The notes under the pieces were generated by a model. That model searched no databases. It was not told the origin of the DNA and was given only the letters and a program-made list of their open reading frames with translations. A stretch of 64,000 nt of DNA from Oscillospiraceae bacterium. Its GTDB lineage: Bacteria > Bacillota > Clostridia > Oscillospirales > CAG-272. Positions 24,159-32,448 of the stretch are shown here, piece by piece. Within the stretch, counting starts at the first letter, position 1, and every line of letters begins with the position of its first letter. The position numbers and the translations under genes were made by a program. Where the stretch lies: assembly GCA_015063385.1 (NCBI GenBank), contig SVUG01000002.1, forward strand, positions 62,001-126,000, written 5' to 3'.

Positions 24159-26282
24159 TTATTTTTCAAAGCTGAAAACGGCGTTTCCATCCTTTAATAC
24201 CAGGCGCGCCTCGAAATACTTGCCGTTCTTCGAGATAAAGCCGCCAAGAGACGCTGTCTTGCCCTCGGTGAGAAGGGCGCGCACCTCGGAAATCGGAATA
24301 TCACGCTTACATATATTGATGCCGACGCGGAATTTGCAGCCGTCCTCAAAGCCGATGCAGCCGTAGTTATATTTGCCTCTGACGACGTTCTTCTTGCATA
24401 CGGGGCACTCGCCGACTATCTCACCGTACTTGCCCGTATCCACACCGACAACCCTGGGTATTTCGGTATCTCTGCCCTTCTTAAACACCTCGGAAATTTC
24501 CGCCTCGGCAAGCTTGACGCTCTCGTCAACAGTCATCTCACCGCGGTATACCTTTTTGAGTGCCTTGCCAAGCTCGCTCGTCTTGTACTTATCCATACTG
24601 ATAGAGAGCCTGCCGAGCGACTCAATAAAATGCTCACCGCCGGGGAGAATGGTATAGACGTCCTTTTTGAGCTCAATGTATCCGCTCTTCTTGGCGTTGT
24701 CGATAATGCCCGAACGCGTTGCCTCCGTGCCAAGCTCAAGGCCCTCGAATATTGCCTTATAATCGTCAGCGTCGTCAATGTCGCCCGATTCCTCAAGCTC
24801 CTTTGCCCTTGCCTTATCGTCCTTGAAGGGATTTTTCAGATAATTATTTAAGGTAGTAATAGTATAATGCTTCGGGGGCGTGGTCTGCTTCTCCTGCGGT
24901 GCAAAGTTGATGTTCACTTTGTCGCCTACGACGAGATTCGGCAGAATTTTGTCCTTTTTCGTATAATCGTCGTACTTGGTCCAGCCCTTTTCGAGAATAA
25001 CCGTGCCCTTGAGGGAAAACTCCTCAAGCTCGCCCACCTTTATCTTGATTTCGCTCTTCTGCGCCACGCAGTCCTCCGAGCAGAAAACAGCAACGAATCT
25101 GCGGAAAACCGTCGAATAAACCTTTGACTCGTCGGGCGAGAGCTTATCCTTTGAGGGAATCTTATAGGTTGGGGTGAGAGCCGAGTGCGCCTCAATCTTC
25201 GAGTCGTCGAAAATCGCCTTTGAATCCTTGAATCTCACGGGATAGCCGAGCTTCGATATATTAGAAATAATCGAGCGCATTTTATCCTTCTCTGCCGTCG
25301 CAAGATACTCGGAGTTGGTTCTCGGATAGGTCAGATAGCCCTCCTCGTAGAGCTTCTGAATTATTTTAAGGCTGTCGGTCATGCTCATCTTGTATTTTTC
25401 GCCAAGAACGTTCTGAAGCGTTGAGAGCGAGTAGAGCTTGCCCGGGAAGATATTATCCTTTTTGCTCGTCACGCTCGTGACGACAGCGCCTGTGTCATTA
25501 TAGAGCTTTGCAGACTCTTCAGCCTTGGAAAACTCGTCTTTTGTAAACTTTTGTTTGCTAAGAAGCTCAACTTTCTCGCCGTTCGTCTCCTCAGCGCTGG
25601 AAATTACGAAGTATTTTTCGGGAGTGAAATTACGGATTTCCATATCCCTGTCGTATATTGCGCGGACAATGGGCGCGATAACTCTGCCGACGCGCAGGAG
25701 CTTGCCCGTCTTTATAGTCGCGTATCTCGTCAGGTTCACACCGTAGAGCCAGTCGATATAGGTGCGCGCGTAGCCCTCGCCTGCGAGGTTGTCGTACTCC
25801 GACTCGTCCTTCATTTCGGTTAGCGCCTTTGCCACCGTTTCGGGAGTCTGGTCGGGAAGCCAGAGGCGCTTCTGCGCCTTGTTGCTCTTTAAGGCGTTCT
25901 CTACGCACAGACGAACTATGATTTCTCCCTCTCGGTCGGCGTCTCCTGCGTTTACGATAGTGTCAACATCGTCTCGGTTGCAGAGGGATTCAAGAATTTT
26001 AAACTGCTTTTTTACGCCGGAGTCAACGCCCTTTTTGTCGGCTGACTTGCGAAGCTCAAAGCGGAATTTTTCGGGGAAGCAGGGGAGTCTGTCAAGCGAC
26101 CATTTGCCACTCGCGCCGGGCTGATACGCCTCGATGTCTGCAAGAGAAAACAGGTGTCCGAACGCCCAGGAAACGATATATTCTTCGCCTATAAAATAGC
26201 CGTCCTTTTTGTCCATTTTACCGCCAATGCCTGCCACGATATTTCGCGCAAGGCTCGGCTTCTCGGCAATTATAAGAACCAT
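24159..26282 (-). CDS. topB: DNA topoisomerase III
   Basis: Type IA topoisomerase that relaxes and decatenates DNA through a 5'-phosphotyrosine intermediate. The start is Met at 26282 (MVLIIAEKPSLARNI) behind GAGAGGGGGAG; the longer track start falls in that ribosome site. The 707-residue protein has the Toprim domain (IIAEKPS, NAGDADREGE), the active-site tyrosine in YLTYPRTNSEYL, and a C-terminal zinc-ribbon-like domain (CPVCKKNV...CIGFEDGCKFRV). No relaxase or conjugation genes lie nearby, so it is probably chromosomal housekeeping. Confidence 0.95.
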   Translation of the reverse strand: MVLIIAEKPSLARNIVAGIGGKMDKKDGYFIGEEYIVSWAFGHLFSLADIEAYQPGASGKWSLDRLPCFPEKFRFELRKSADKKGVDSGVKKQFKILESLCNRDDVDTIVNAGDADREGEIIVRLCVENALKSNKAQKRLWLPDQTPETVAKALTEMKDESEYDNLAGEGYARTYIDWLYGVNLTRYATIKTGKLLRVGRVIAPIVRAIYDRDMEIRNFTPEKYFVISSAEETNGEKVELLSKQKFTKDEFSKAEESAKLYNDTGAVVTSVTSKKDNIFPGKLYSLSTLQNVLGEKYKMSMTDSLKIIQKLYEEGYLTYPRTNSEYLATAEKDKMRSIISNISKLGYPVRFKDSKAIFDDSKIEAHSALTPTYKIPSKDKLSPDESKVYSTVFRRFVAVFCSEDCVAQKSEIKIKVGELEEFSLKGTVILEKGWTKYDDYTKKDKILPNLVVGDKVNINFAPQEKQTTPPKHYTITTLNNYLKNPFKDDKARAKELEESGDIDDADDYKAIFEGLELGTEATRSGIIDNAKKSGYIELKKDVYTILPGGEHFIESLGRLSISMDKYKTSELGKALKKVYRGEMTVDESVKLAEAEISEVFKKGRDTEIPRVVGVDTGKYGEIVGECPVCKKNVVRGKYNYGCIGFEDGCKFRVGINICKRDIPISEVRALLTEGKTASLGGFISKNGKYFEARLVLKDGNAVFSFEK

Positions 26283-26479
26283 TCTCTCTCCCCCTCTCAA
26301 ATTTTACCCTTATATTTTAGCACAAGAAAAGGAAAAATTCCACACATTTTGCGATTTTTTTTACATTTACCCATTTTTTTCTTCGGCTAGGCTGTTTTTT
26401 TCTGAAAAGCTATTCCCTTTTTGTTTATTTTGTGATATAATTATACAATAAAATAATGCTTAATCGGGAGATTTTTACA

Positions 26480-27148
26480 ATGGATATTAAGGAAATACTT
26501 TCTAAATGCGACCACACGCTCTTGCTTCAGGGCTCGACCTGGGAGGAGATTAAGGCTATCTGCGACGACGGAATTAAGTTCGGCTGTGCCAGCGTGTGTA
26601 TCCCCGCATCGTTCGTTAAGCGCGCAAAGGAGTACGTGGGGGACGGGCTTGCTATATGCACGGTTATCGGCTTCCCGAACGGTTATTCGACCACCGCGGT
26701 TAAGGTGTTCGAGACTGCTGACGCAATCAAGAACGGTGCTGACGAGATAGATATGGTTATAAATATCGGTATGCTTAAGGATAAGCAATACGATGATATT
26801 CTCGAGGAAATCAACGCTATCAAGGCAGCCTGCTGCGGCAAGATTCTCAAGGTTATCATTGAGACCTGCCTCTTGACAGACGAGGAGAAGATTAAGATGT
26901 GCGAGATTGTTTCAGCGTCTGACGCTGACTTTATCAAGACCTCGACGGGATTCTCCACCGCGGGTGCTACCAAGGAGGACGTTGCCCTCTTTGCAAAGCA
27001 TACGACTAACGGCAAAAAAATCAAGGCGGCAGGCGGTATCGCATCTCTTGCAGATGCTGAGGACTTCATAAAGCTCGGTGCAGAGAGACTCGGCACGAGC
27101 AGAATAGTTAAGCTTGCAAAAGCGGAAGAAAACATTTCGGGATACTGA
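26480..27148 (+). CDS. deoC: Deoxyribose-phosphate aldolase
   Basis: Cleaves 2-deoxyribose-5-phosphate to acetaldehyde and glyceraldehyde-3-phosphate. The ATG at 26480 ([15 protein letters not shown]) follows GGGAGA; the track Met at 26456 is less likely. The 222-residue TIM barrel has [14 protein letters not shown] and the Schiff-base lysine in [14 protein letters not shown]. First gene of the nucleoside salvage operon. A hairpin array lies between it and deoD. Confidence 0.96.
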   Translation: MDIKEILSKCDHTLLLQGSTWEEIKAICDDGIKFGCASVCIPASFVKRAKEYVGDGLAICTVIGFPNGYSTTAVKVFETADAIKNGADEIDMVINIGMLKDKQYDDILEEINAIKAACCGKILKVIIETCLLTDEEKIKMCEIVSASDADFIKTSTGFSTAGATKEDVALFAKHTTNGKKIKAAGGIASLADAEDFIKLGAERLGTSRIVKLAKAEENISGY

Positions 27149-27260
27149 TATATGTCAGCAAAGCTGACGTGATATGCTTGCTATGCAAGCGTGATGTTCT
27201 CGCTCTGCGAGAGTGATATTTCGCCCTAAAGGGTAAAGTGATATGCCGATGAAGTCGGCG
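27146..27260 (+). repeat. Tandem array of five hairpins with GTGATAT linkers
   Basis: Between deoC and deoD, five 15-18-nt stem-loops with unrelated stems are joined by a constant heptamer GTGATAT (once GTGATGT): GTCAGC-AAA-GCTGAC, GCTTGC-TAT-GCAAGC, TCTCGC-TCT-GCGAGA, TTCGCCCTAAAGGGTAAA, GCCGA-TGAAG-TCGGC. Start-to-start spacing is 22, 22, 22 and 25 nt. The deoC stop codon is part of the first TGATAT. There is no T-run, so these are not simple terminators. Confidence 0.92.
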
Positions 27261-27281
27261 TTAATGAAAAGGAGAAAAACA

Positions 27282-28010
27282 ATGGATAAGTCTAAATTCT
27301 ATACACCTCATATAAAGGCTACACCCGACGATTTTGCAAAGACCGTGCTTATGCCCGGCGACCCTCTGCGCGCAAAGTTTATCGCGGAGACCTTCCTTGA
27401 AAATGCTAAGCTCGTAAACAACGTGCGCGGCATTCACGGCTACACGGGAGAATGGAAAGGCGAGCGCGTTTCGGTTATGGCGAGCGGCATGGGTATGCCC
27501 TCAATAGGCATTTATTCCTACGAGCTCTACAACTTCTTCGGAGTTGAGAATATTATGCGTATCGGCTCGGCAGGAGCTATCAGCACCGACGTTAAGGTAA
27601 GAGATATAATCTTCGGTATGGGCGCTTGCACAAACTCGAACTTTGCGGTACAGTATAATCTTCAGGGCGCATTTGCACCTATTGCAAGCTACGATATGAT
27701 GAAGATTGCTATTGAGGAGGCTGAAAAAATCGGTGCGAGATACTGCGTGGGTAATCTTCTCTCCTCCGACACCTTCTACAACGCTGACGGAGAAGCTACT
27801 ATGAAGTGGGCAAAGCTCGGTGTTCTCGGCGTTGAGATGGAGGCGGCTGCGCTCTATATGAACGCGGCTTATTCGGGCAAGAGGGCTCTTGCTATCTGCA
27901 CGGTTTCCGACCATATCGTGACGGGCGAGGCGCTGGACGCTGACGCAAGACAGAACTCCTTCACCGAGATGATGGAGATTGCGCTTAATACCGCGATAAG
28001 ACTTAAATAA
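27282..28010 (+). CDS. deoD: Purine nucleoside phosphorylase, DeoD type
   Basis: Phosphorolysis of purine (deoxy)nucleosides to base and (deoxy)ribose-1-phosphate. The ATG at 27282 (MDKSKFYTPHIKATPD) follows AAAAGGAG; the track start lies in the hairpin array. The 242-residue protein has VLMPGDPLRAKFIA, RIGSAGAIS, GVEMEAAALY and VSDHIVTGE, typical of the hexameric bacterial enzyme. Confidence 0.97.
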   Translation: MDKSKFYTPHIKATPDDFAKTVLMPGDPLRAKFIAETFLENAKLVNNVRGIHGYTGEWKGERVSVMASGMGMPSIGIYSYELYNFFGVENIMRIGSAGAISTDVKVRDIIFGMGACTNSNFAVQYNLQGAFAPIASYDMMKIAIEEAEKIGARYCVGNLLSSDTFYNADGEATMKWAKLGVLGVEMEAAALYMNAAYSGKRALAICTVSDHIVTGEALDADARQNSFTEMMEIALNTAIRLK

Positions 28011-28026
28011 ATTCGGAATTAAAAAT
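28011..28026 (+). repeat. GAATT-type dispersed repeat, copy 1
   Basis: ATTCGGAATTAAAAAT between deoD and deoB. The same sequence ends the longer copy at 55915-55946, and a related form lies within mtaB (50442-50471). Confidence 0.55.
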
Positions 28027-28069
28027 ATGCCTCGCCCTATGGGAGAGCCGTAAAGAAAGGAGAAAAACT

Positions 28070-29248
28070 ATGAAAGCAAAGAGAGTTTTCCTCATAGTTC
28101 TTGACTCCGTTGGCATTGGATATGCGCCCGACGCTGCCGATTTCGGCGACCACGGAGCAAACACTATGAAGCGGATTTCCTCATCCGCAAAATTTAATAT
28201 ACCAAATCTTCTCTCACTCGGTCTTGGAAATATAGACGGAGTGGATTATCTTGGCAAGACAGAAAAGCCGCTTGCCGCTGTGGCAAGGATACGCGAAAGG
28301 AGCAAGGGCAAGGACACTACTACGGGACACTGGGAGATGATGGGCATCGTTTCCGAGCGTCCGATGCCGACCTACCCTGACGGCTTCCCTCTCGAAATTC
28401 TCGACGAGTTTTCCCGTCGCACGAAGAGAGGTGTCCTCTGCAACAAGCCCTACTCAGGCACTGACGTTATCCGCGACTACGGCAAGGCGCACGTTGATTC
28501 GGGTGACCTGATAGTTTACACCTCGGCTGACAGCGTGTTTCAGATTGCGGCTCACGAGGATATAGTCCCCCCGGAAAAGCTTTACGAATACTGCCGTATA
28601 GCAAGAGAAATTCTCACGGGTGAGCACGCAGTCGGCAGAGTTATAGCGCGTCCGTTCGTTGGCACGGAGGGCGCTTACAAGCGCACCGAGAATCGCCACG
28701 ATTTCTCGCTCACTCCGCCAAAAAAGACGGCTATGGACGCTATCGGTGAGTCGGGGCTCGACGTCATTTCGATAGGCAAAATTTACGACATTTTCTCTGG
28801 TGCGGGCATCAAAAAGAGCCTGCCCACCCACAACAATACCGAGGGTATGCAGACGCTTCTTGCGGCACAGAAAATTGACTTTTCGGGATTTTGCTTTGCA
28901 AACCTCGTGGACTTCGATATGCTCTACGGTCACAGACAGGATATTGACGGCTATGCTGCGGCACTGTCGGAGTTTGACGAATTTCTTCCCGATTTTATGG
29001 CAAATATGCAGGACGGTGACGTTCTTATGATTACTGCCGACCACGGCTGCGATCCGGGCGACGACAGCACCGACCACACGAGAGAGCACGTGCCGCTTCT
29101 GGTATACGGAAAGGATATAAAGCCGAAAAATCTCGGCACTCGCATCGGCTTTGCCGAAATCGGCAGCACGGTATGCGATATGCTTGGAGTGGACTTCGAC
29201 TGCTACGGCGCGGAGTCACTCGCGGAGGTGATTTCTAGTGAAAATTGA
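28070..29248 (+). CDS. deoB: Phosphopentomutase
   Basis: Interconverts (deoxy)ribose-1-phosphate and -5-phosphate, linking nucleoside phosphorylases to DeoC. The 392-residue alkaline-phosphatase-superfamily protein has VLDSVGIGYAPDA at the N-terminus (metal site), KGKDTTTGHWEMMG around the phospho-threonine, and TADHGCDPGDDSTDHTREHVP (metal site). AAAGGAG precedes the ATG. It overlaps cdd by 11 nt. Confidence 0.97.
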   Translation: MKAKRVFLIVLDSVGIGYAPDAADFGDHGANTMKRISSSAKFNIPNLLSLGLGNIDGVDYLGKTEKPLAAVARIRERSKGKDTTTGHWEMMGIVSERPMPTYPDGFPLEILDEFSRRTKRGVLCNKPYSGTDVIRDYGKAHVDSGDLIVYTSADSVFQIAAHEDIVPPEKLYEYCRIAREILTGEHAVGRVIARPFVGTEGAYKRTENRHDFSLTPPKKTAMDAIGESGLDVISIGKIYDIFSGAGIKKSLPTHNNTEGMQTLLAAQKIDFSGFCFANLVDFDMLYGHRQDIDGYAAALSEFDEFLPDFMANMQDGDVLMITADHGCDPGDDSTDHTREHVPLLVYGKDIKPKNLGTRIGFAEIGSTVCDMLGVDFDCYGAESLAEVISSEN

Positions 29249-29648
29249 CGCGCGAGAGCTTTTATCAAAGGCAATAGAGGCAAGAGAGCGCTCATACTGC
29301 CCCTACTCGAATATTTCGGTAGGCGCGGCGCTTCTTACGAAATCGGGAAAAATTTATCTCGGTCAGAACATTGAGAACGCCTCGTTCTCACCCACCGTTT
29401 GTGCCGAGAGAGTCGCTTTCTTCAAGGCTATCTCGGAGGGCGAGCGCGATTTTTCGGCTATTGCTATTGCAGGCGGTAAAAAAGGTGAGCCGTCACGTGC
29501 GGATTTCCCTCCCTGCGGCGTTTGCAGGCAGGTGATGAGCGAGTTCTGCGACGCTGACTTCCGCGTTATCTTTGGCAACGGTGAAAAAATCACCGAGAGA
29601 GCTCTAAAAGAGATTTTGCCTGACGGATTTAATAAGGACAATTTGTAA
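29238..29648 (+). CDS. cdd: Cytidine deaminase
   Basis: Zinc-dependent deamination of (deoxy)cytidine to (deoxy)uridine, which feeds the following uridine phosphorylase. The 136-residue protein starts with GTG behind GGAGGTGAT inside the 3' end of deoB. Motifs: [17 protein letters not shown] (Zn ligand Cys and catalytic Glu) and [10 protein letters not shown] (two Cys ligands). Confidence 0.96.
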   Translation: MKIDARELLSKAIEARERSYCPYSNISVGAALLTKSGKIYLGQNIENASFSPTVCAERVAFFKAISEGERDFSAIAIAGGKKGEPSRADFPPCGVCRQVMSEFCDADFRVIFGNGEKITERALKEILPDGFNKDNL

Positions 29649-29674
29649 AAATAAACGACAAAAAGGACGCTATT

Positions 29675-30454
29675 ATGCAGGATATTGGAACTCAATTTCA
29701 CATTCGTGTGAGTGCGGGCGACGTTGGTCGATACGTATTTCTCCCCGGGGACCCCGGACGGTGTGAAGATATTGCAAAGCATTTTGACAACCCACGCCAC
29801 GTGGGAATGAACAGAGAGTATAACATTTATACCGGTACGCTGCTTGGCGAGAAGGTTTCGGTTTGCTCTACAGGTATCGGCGGCCCTTCGGCTTCTATTG
29901 CAATGGAGGAGCTTGCCGCGATAGGTGCAGACACCTTTATCCGTATCGGAACCTGCGGAGGAATTGACCTTGACGTGCAGCCGGGCGACGTCGTGGTTGC
30001 CACGGGCGCAATACGCTTTGAGCACACCTCTATGGAATACGCACCGATTGAATTTCCCGCGGTTTCCGACTTTGATATTGCCTCTGCGCTCAAAGGCGCG
30101 AGCGAGGAGCTCGGCTACCGCACCCACACGGGCGTAGTTCAGTGCAAGGACTCCTTCTACGGACAGCACTCGCCCGAAAAATCTCCCGTGTACTACGAGC
30201 TTTTACATAAATGGGAGAGCTGGAAGCGCCTCGGCGTTAAGGCTAGCGAGATGGAATCGGCGGCACTGTTCGTGGTTGCTTCTGCACTGCACGTTCGCTG
30301 CGGCAGCTGCTTCCACGTAATCTGGAATCAGGAGAGAGAAAAGCTCGGCATGGATATGCCTATGACCGAGGATACCTCGGGTGCTATCCGTGTAGGCATC
30401 GAGGCTATGAAGCGCTTAATCCGCGAGGATATTAAAAAGAAGGAACAGATATGA
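29675..30454 (+). CDS. udp: Uridine phosphorylase
   Basis: A 259-residue nucleoside phosphorylase family 1 enzyme: [40 protein letters not shown], and [14 protein letters not shown]. The GIGGPS motif and close placement between cdd and udk favour uridine (or thymidine) over purine nucleosides. It overlaps udk by ATGA. Confidence 0.92.
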   Translation: MQDIGTQFHIRVSAGDVGRYVFLPGDPGRCEDIAKHFDNPRHVGMNREYNIYTGTLLGEKVSVCSTGIGGPSASIAMEELAAIGADTFIRIGTCGGIDLDVQPGDVVVATGAIRFEHTSMEYAPIEFPAVSDFDIASALKGASEELGYRTHTGVVQCKDSFYGQHSPEKSPVYYELLHKWESWKRLGVKASEMESAALFVVASALHVRCGSCFHVIWNQEREKLGMDMPMTEDTSGAIRVGIEAMKRLIREDIKKKEQI

Positions 30455-31071
30455 AGGACGTGCTCGTTATTGGAATTGCAGGCGGCTCGGGAAGCGGAAA
30501 AACCACGCTTGCAAGGAATATTTCAGACTATTTTGCCGACAGAATAAGCATTCTGCGCCACGATGACTACTATCGCGCACAGGACGATATTCCTATGGAG
30601 GTCAGAGTGCAGACCAACTACGACCACCCCCATGCGTTTGACACCGAGCTGCTTCTCTCGCACCTTGATGCTCTGCGTGAGGGGCACGACGTTGACTCAC
30701 CCATATATGATTACACAAACCACACGCGCTCGGGTGAGGTGCGCCACGTCAAAGCCTCTGCGGTAATACTGCTCGAGGGTATTCTTATCCTAGAAAACAA
30801 AGAGGTGCGCGACCGTCTGGATATGAAGATTTTCGTGGACACCGATGCCGACGTGCGTATAGTCAGACGAATTATGCGCGACGTAAAGAAGCGCGGGCGC
30901 AGTCTGGAATCGGTGACGAGGCAGTACCTCACCACCGTTAAGCCGATGCACGAGGCATTCGTCGAGCCTAGTAAGAGATATGCAGATATTATTATACCCG
31001 AGGGTGGTAAAAACCCGGTTGCCTGCGGAACTATAATAGATAGGATAGAAAGGCATCTGTCGGGCGACTGA
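30451..31071 (+). CDS. udk: Uridine kinase
   Basis: Phosphorylates uridine and cytidine to the monophosphates. The 206-residue P-loop kinase has [31 protein letters not shown] and [12 protein letters not shown]. Last gene of the salvage operon, translationally coupled to udp. Confidence 0.95.
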   Translation: MKDVLVIGIAGGSGSGKTTLARNISDYFADRISILRHDDYYRAQDDIPMEVRVQTNYDHPHAFDTELLLSHLDALREGHDVDSPIYDYTNHTRSGEVRHVKASAVILLEGILILENKEVRDRLDMKIFVDTDADVRIVRRIMRDVKKRGRSLESVTRQYLTTVKPMHEAFVEPSKRYADIIIPEGGKNPVACGTIIDRIERHLSGD

Positions 31072-31088
31072 TTTGTGCCAAAACAAAG

Positions 31089-31183
31089 GTTCTATCTCAT
31101 TAAGAATCAAGGAAAATCAATGAAAAAGCCGAGAAAACACGGTGAGAATTGTGTTTTAGGCAAATTCTTAATGAGATAGAACC
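31089..31183. repeat. 95-bp element with perfect 20-bp terminal inverted repeats
   Basis: GGTTCTATCTCATTAAGAAT (31089-31108) is the exact inverse of 31164-31183. An inner hairpin AAAACAC...GTGTTTT lies between. No coding capacity and no obvious target-site duplication. It directly follows udk. It could be a MITE-like remnant or an mRNA-end structure. Confidence 0.8.
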
Positions 31184-31194
31184 AGGGGCGAACG

Positions 31195-31275
31195 GATTTA
31201 GAGCAGAAATTGTCGTTCTCCGCCCCGAAGGTGTATATACATACACCGAGAGGAAGGAAACGGCAATAGAATAAA
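31195..31275 (+). repeat. Structured intergenic element, copy 1
   Basis: P1 ATTGTCGTT (31209-31217) pairs with AACGGCAAT (31259-31267). P2 GGTGTAT-ATAC-ATACACC is nested inside (31230-31247). Conserved unpaired CCGAA precedes P2 and GAGAG follows it. It matches copy 2 at 47969-48059 in both pairing and unpaired bases. The rest of the 31072-31425 gene-free interval holds the 95-bp inverted-repeat element and a terminator. Confidence 0.6.
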
Positions 31276-31344
31276 AAAACGATAAAAACGAGGAAAAGCG
31301 CAGGTTTTCGACCTTATATTTCCTGGATTTTTCATATAATGTAA

Positions 31345-31386
31345 AGAGAGGTACTGTGTTTTGTCACAATACCTCTCTTTTTTTAT
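31345..31386. terminator. Terminator downstream of the nucleoside salvage operon
   Basis: AGAGAGGTA-CTGTG / CACA-ATACCTCTCT stem followed by TTTTTTT on the plus strand, between udk and a convergent membrane-protein gene. Confidence 0.85.
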
Positions 31387-31425
31387 TCGGTTATGCCTAA
31401 AGGCGACAGCCCCGCTTATGTAATT

Positions 31426-31824
31426 TTATCTTCTGAGTGAAGAAATATTCGAACCGAATGATACTATAAGTGCAAGAATTACAGCAAGTACCGGTAAAGA
31501 CTCTACAAAATTAAACGAAGCGCCCTCGGGAATAGAGGTGTAGATATTATACGCCAAAACAGCGATAAGCGCAAGGTCAATGATTGAGCAAAGGAAGCCG
31601 AAGAAGCCCCAGCCCGTAGCAACGTGGATAATCTTGAAAAGAAATGCTACAGCAAGAACTATAGTGACTATGATAAAGAGCGCCAAAAGAATTCCAAGTC
31701 CGAGTGCCTCAAAGCCCTGCTGACCGTTCGCCTTCTCTAAATCAAGATAGGTGATAAGTGTAATAATACCGCTGCCCACGAAGAGAACAAGGTATATTAT
31801 AAACGAAAGAAAACCTTTTTTCAT
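31426..31824 (-). CDS. 4TM membrane protein, paralogue of 45875..46279
   Basis: A 132-residue integral membrane protein with about four TM helices. The central FKIIHVATGWGFFGFLCSIID segment aligns with FKLIHLATGATFFGAFCVIID in the protein at 45.9 kb, and both end with short Ser/Arg tails. Function unknown. It has its own promoter and lies just outside the left edge of the phage-type cluster, on the opposite strand. Confidence 0.78.
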   Translation of the reverse strand: MKKGFLSFIIYLVLFVGSGIITLITYLDLEKANGQQGFEALGLGILLALFIIVTIVLAVAFLFKIIHVATGWGFFGFLCSIIDLALIAVLAYNIYTSIPEGASFNFVESLPVLAVILALIVSFGSNISSLRR

Positions 31825-31847
31825 AAGAAAAACCTCGCTTTTTTTTT

Positions 31848-31876
31848 ATTATATCATATTATTTTACATTTGTAAA
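31848..31876 (-). promoter_or_regulatory. Promoter of the 31426 membrane-protein gene
   Basis: Minus strand TTTACA (31871-31876), 17-nt spacer, TATAAT (31848-31853). Confidence 0.75.
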
Positions 31877-31898
31877 TGAATATTTTATGAATTTTTCA

Positions 31899-32121
31899 GC
31901 CGCAGCTCTAATTTTTTGGGATGCGGCTTTGTGCATACTGCACAAGTTTTAGTCACCTCATAGGTGACATTTTTGACACCAAATCATACTTACAAATGAG
32001 TTTTAGTGTTGTATAATGAACTTGCCGGGTGACAAGAGGCCGATGCGTAGACCTCTTTTGGCAGTGGGCAGACGCATATGCCCGAGCACTCAAACGGCAA
32101 TAAACAGAAAGGAAAGAGAAA
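31899..32121 (+). promoter_or_regulatory. Dyad-rich leader and promoter of the phage-type cluster
   Basis: Successive dyads: GCCGCA...TGCGGC (31899-31927), TTGTGCA-TAC-TGCACAA (31929-31945) and GTCACCT-CAT-AGGTGAC (31952-31968), the last two perfect. A promoter-like TTACAA-N16-TATAAT follows (-10 at 32012-32017). Then come AAGAGG...CCTCTT with a T-run (32034-32059) and GGGCA...TGCCC (32066-32083). These may be operators, an attenuator, or packaging (pac/cos) structures near the terminase gene. No gene is seen here. Confidence 0.5.
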
Positions 32122-32448
32122 GTGGCAAAACGAAAATACACCCCCTCGCTTGCAAGAGAGATGTACTGCTTCTTCCGTGGCTTTGACGACCTTGGCGCGC
32201 CGAGTGTCGCAAAGTTTGCCGCATCAATCGGTGTGACAAGCGCCGAAATTGAGAAATTCAGGCGACACAAGGAATTTGACAGGGCGTACCGCGAGTGCTG
32301 CGAAATTAAAAGAGATTATCTTATAGACCGTGCGCTGAGCAAGCGGTTTGACGCCGGATTTGTAAAGTTCCTGCTATCAAGCGAGGACGAAAAGAGCTCC
32401 TCTGAGGATAGAGAAAGCCTAAATATCACTCTCACGGTGGCTGAATAA
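32122..32448 (+). CDS. Putative terminase small subunit
   Basis: A 108-residue helical protein with a GTG start behind AGGAAAGAG. The SVAKFAASIGVTSAEIEKFR segment resembles the HTH of small terminases, which recognise packaging DNA. Its position directly before a large terminase, with TAATG overlap, supports the call; sequence alone is weak. Confidence 0.7.
   Translation: MAKRKYTPSLAREMYCFFRGFDDLGAPSVAKFAASIGVTSAEIEKFRRHKEFDRAYRECCEIKRDYLIDRALSKRFDAGFVKFLLSSEDEKSSSEDRESLNITLTVAE

Noticed and set aside
27146-27260. CRISPR-like appearance of the deoC-deoD interval
   Set aside because: Only a 7-nt constant part with 22-nt period; the variable parts are themselves palindromes, which is not repeat-spacer architecture.
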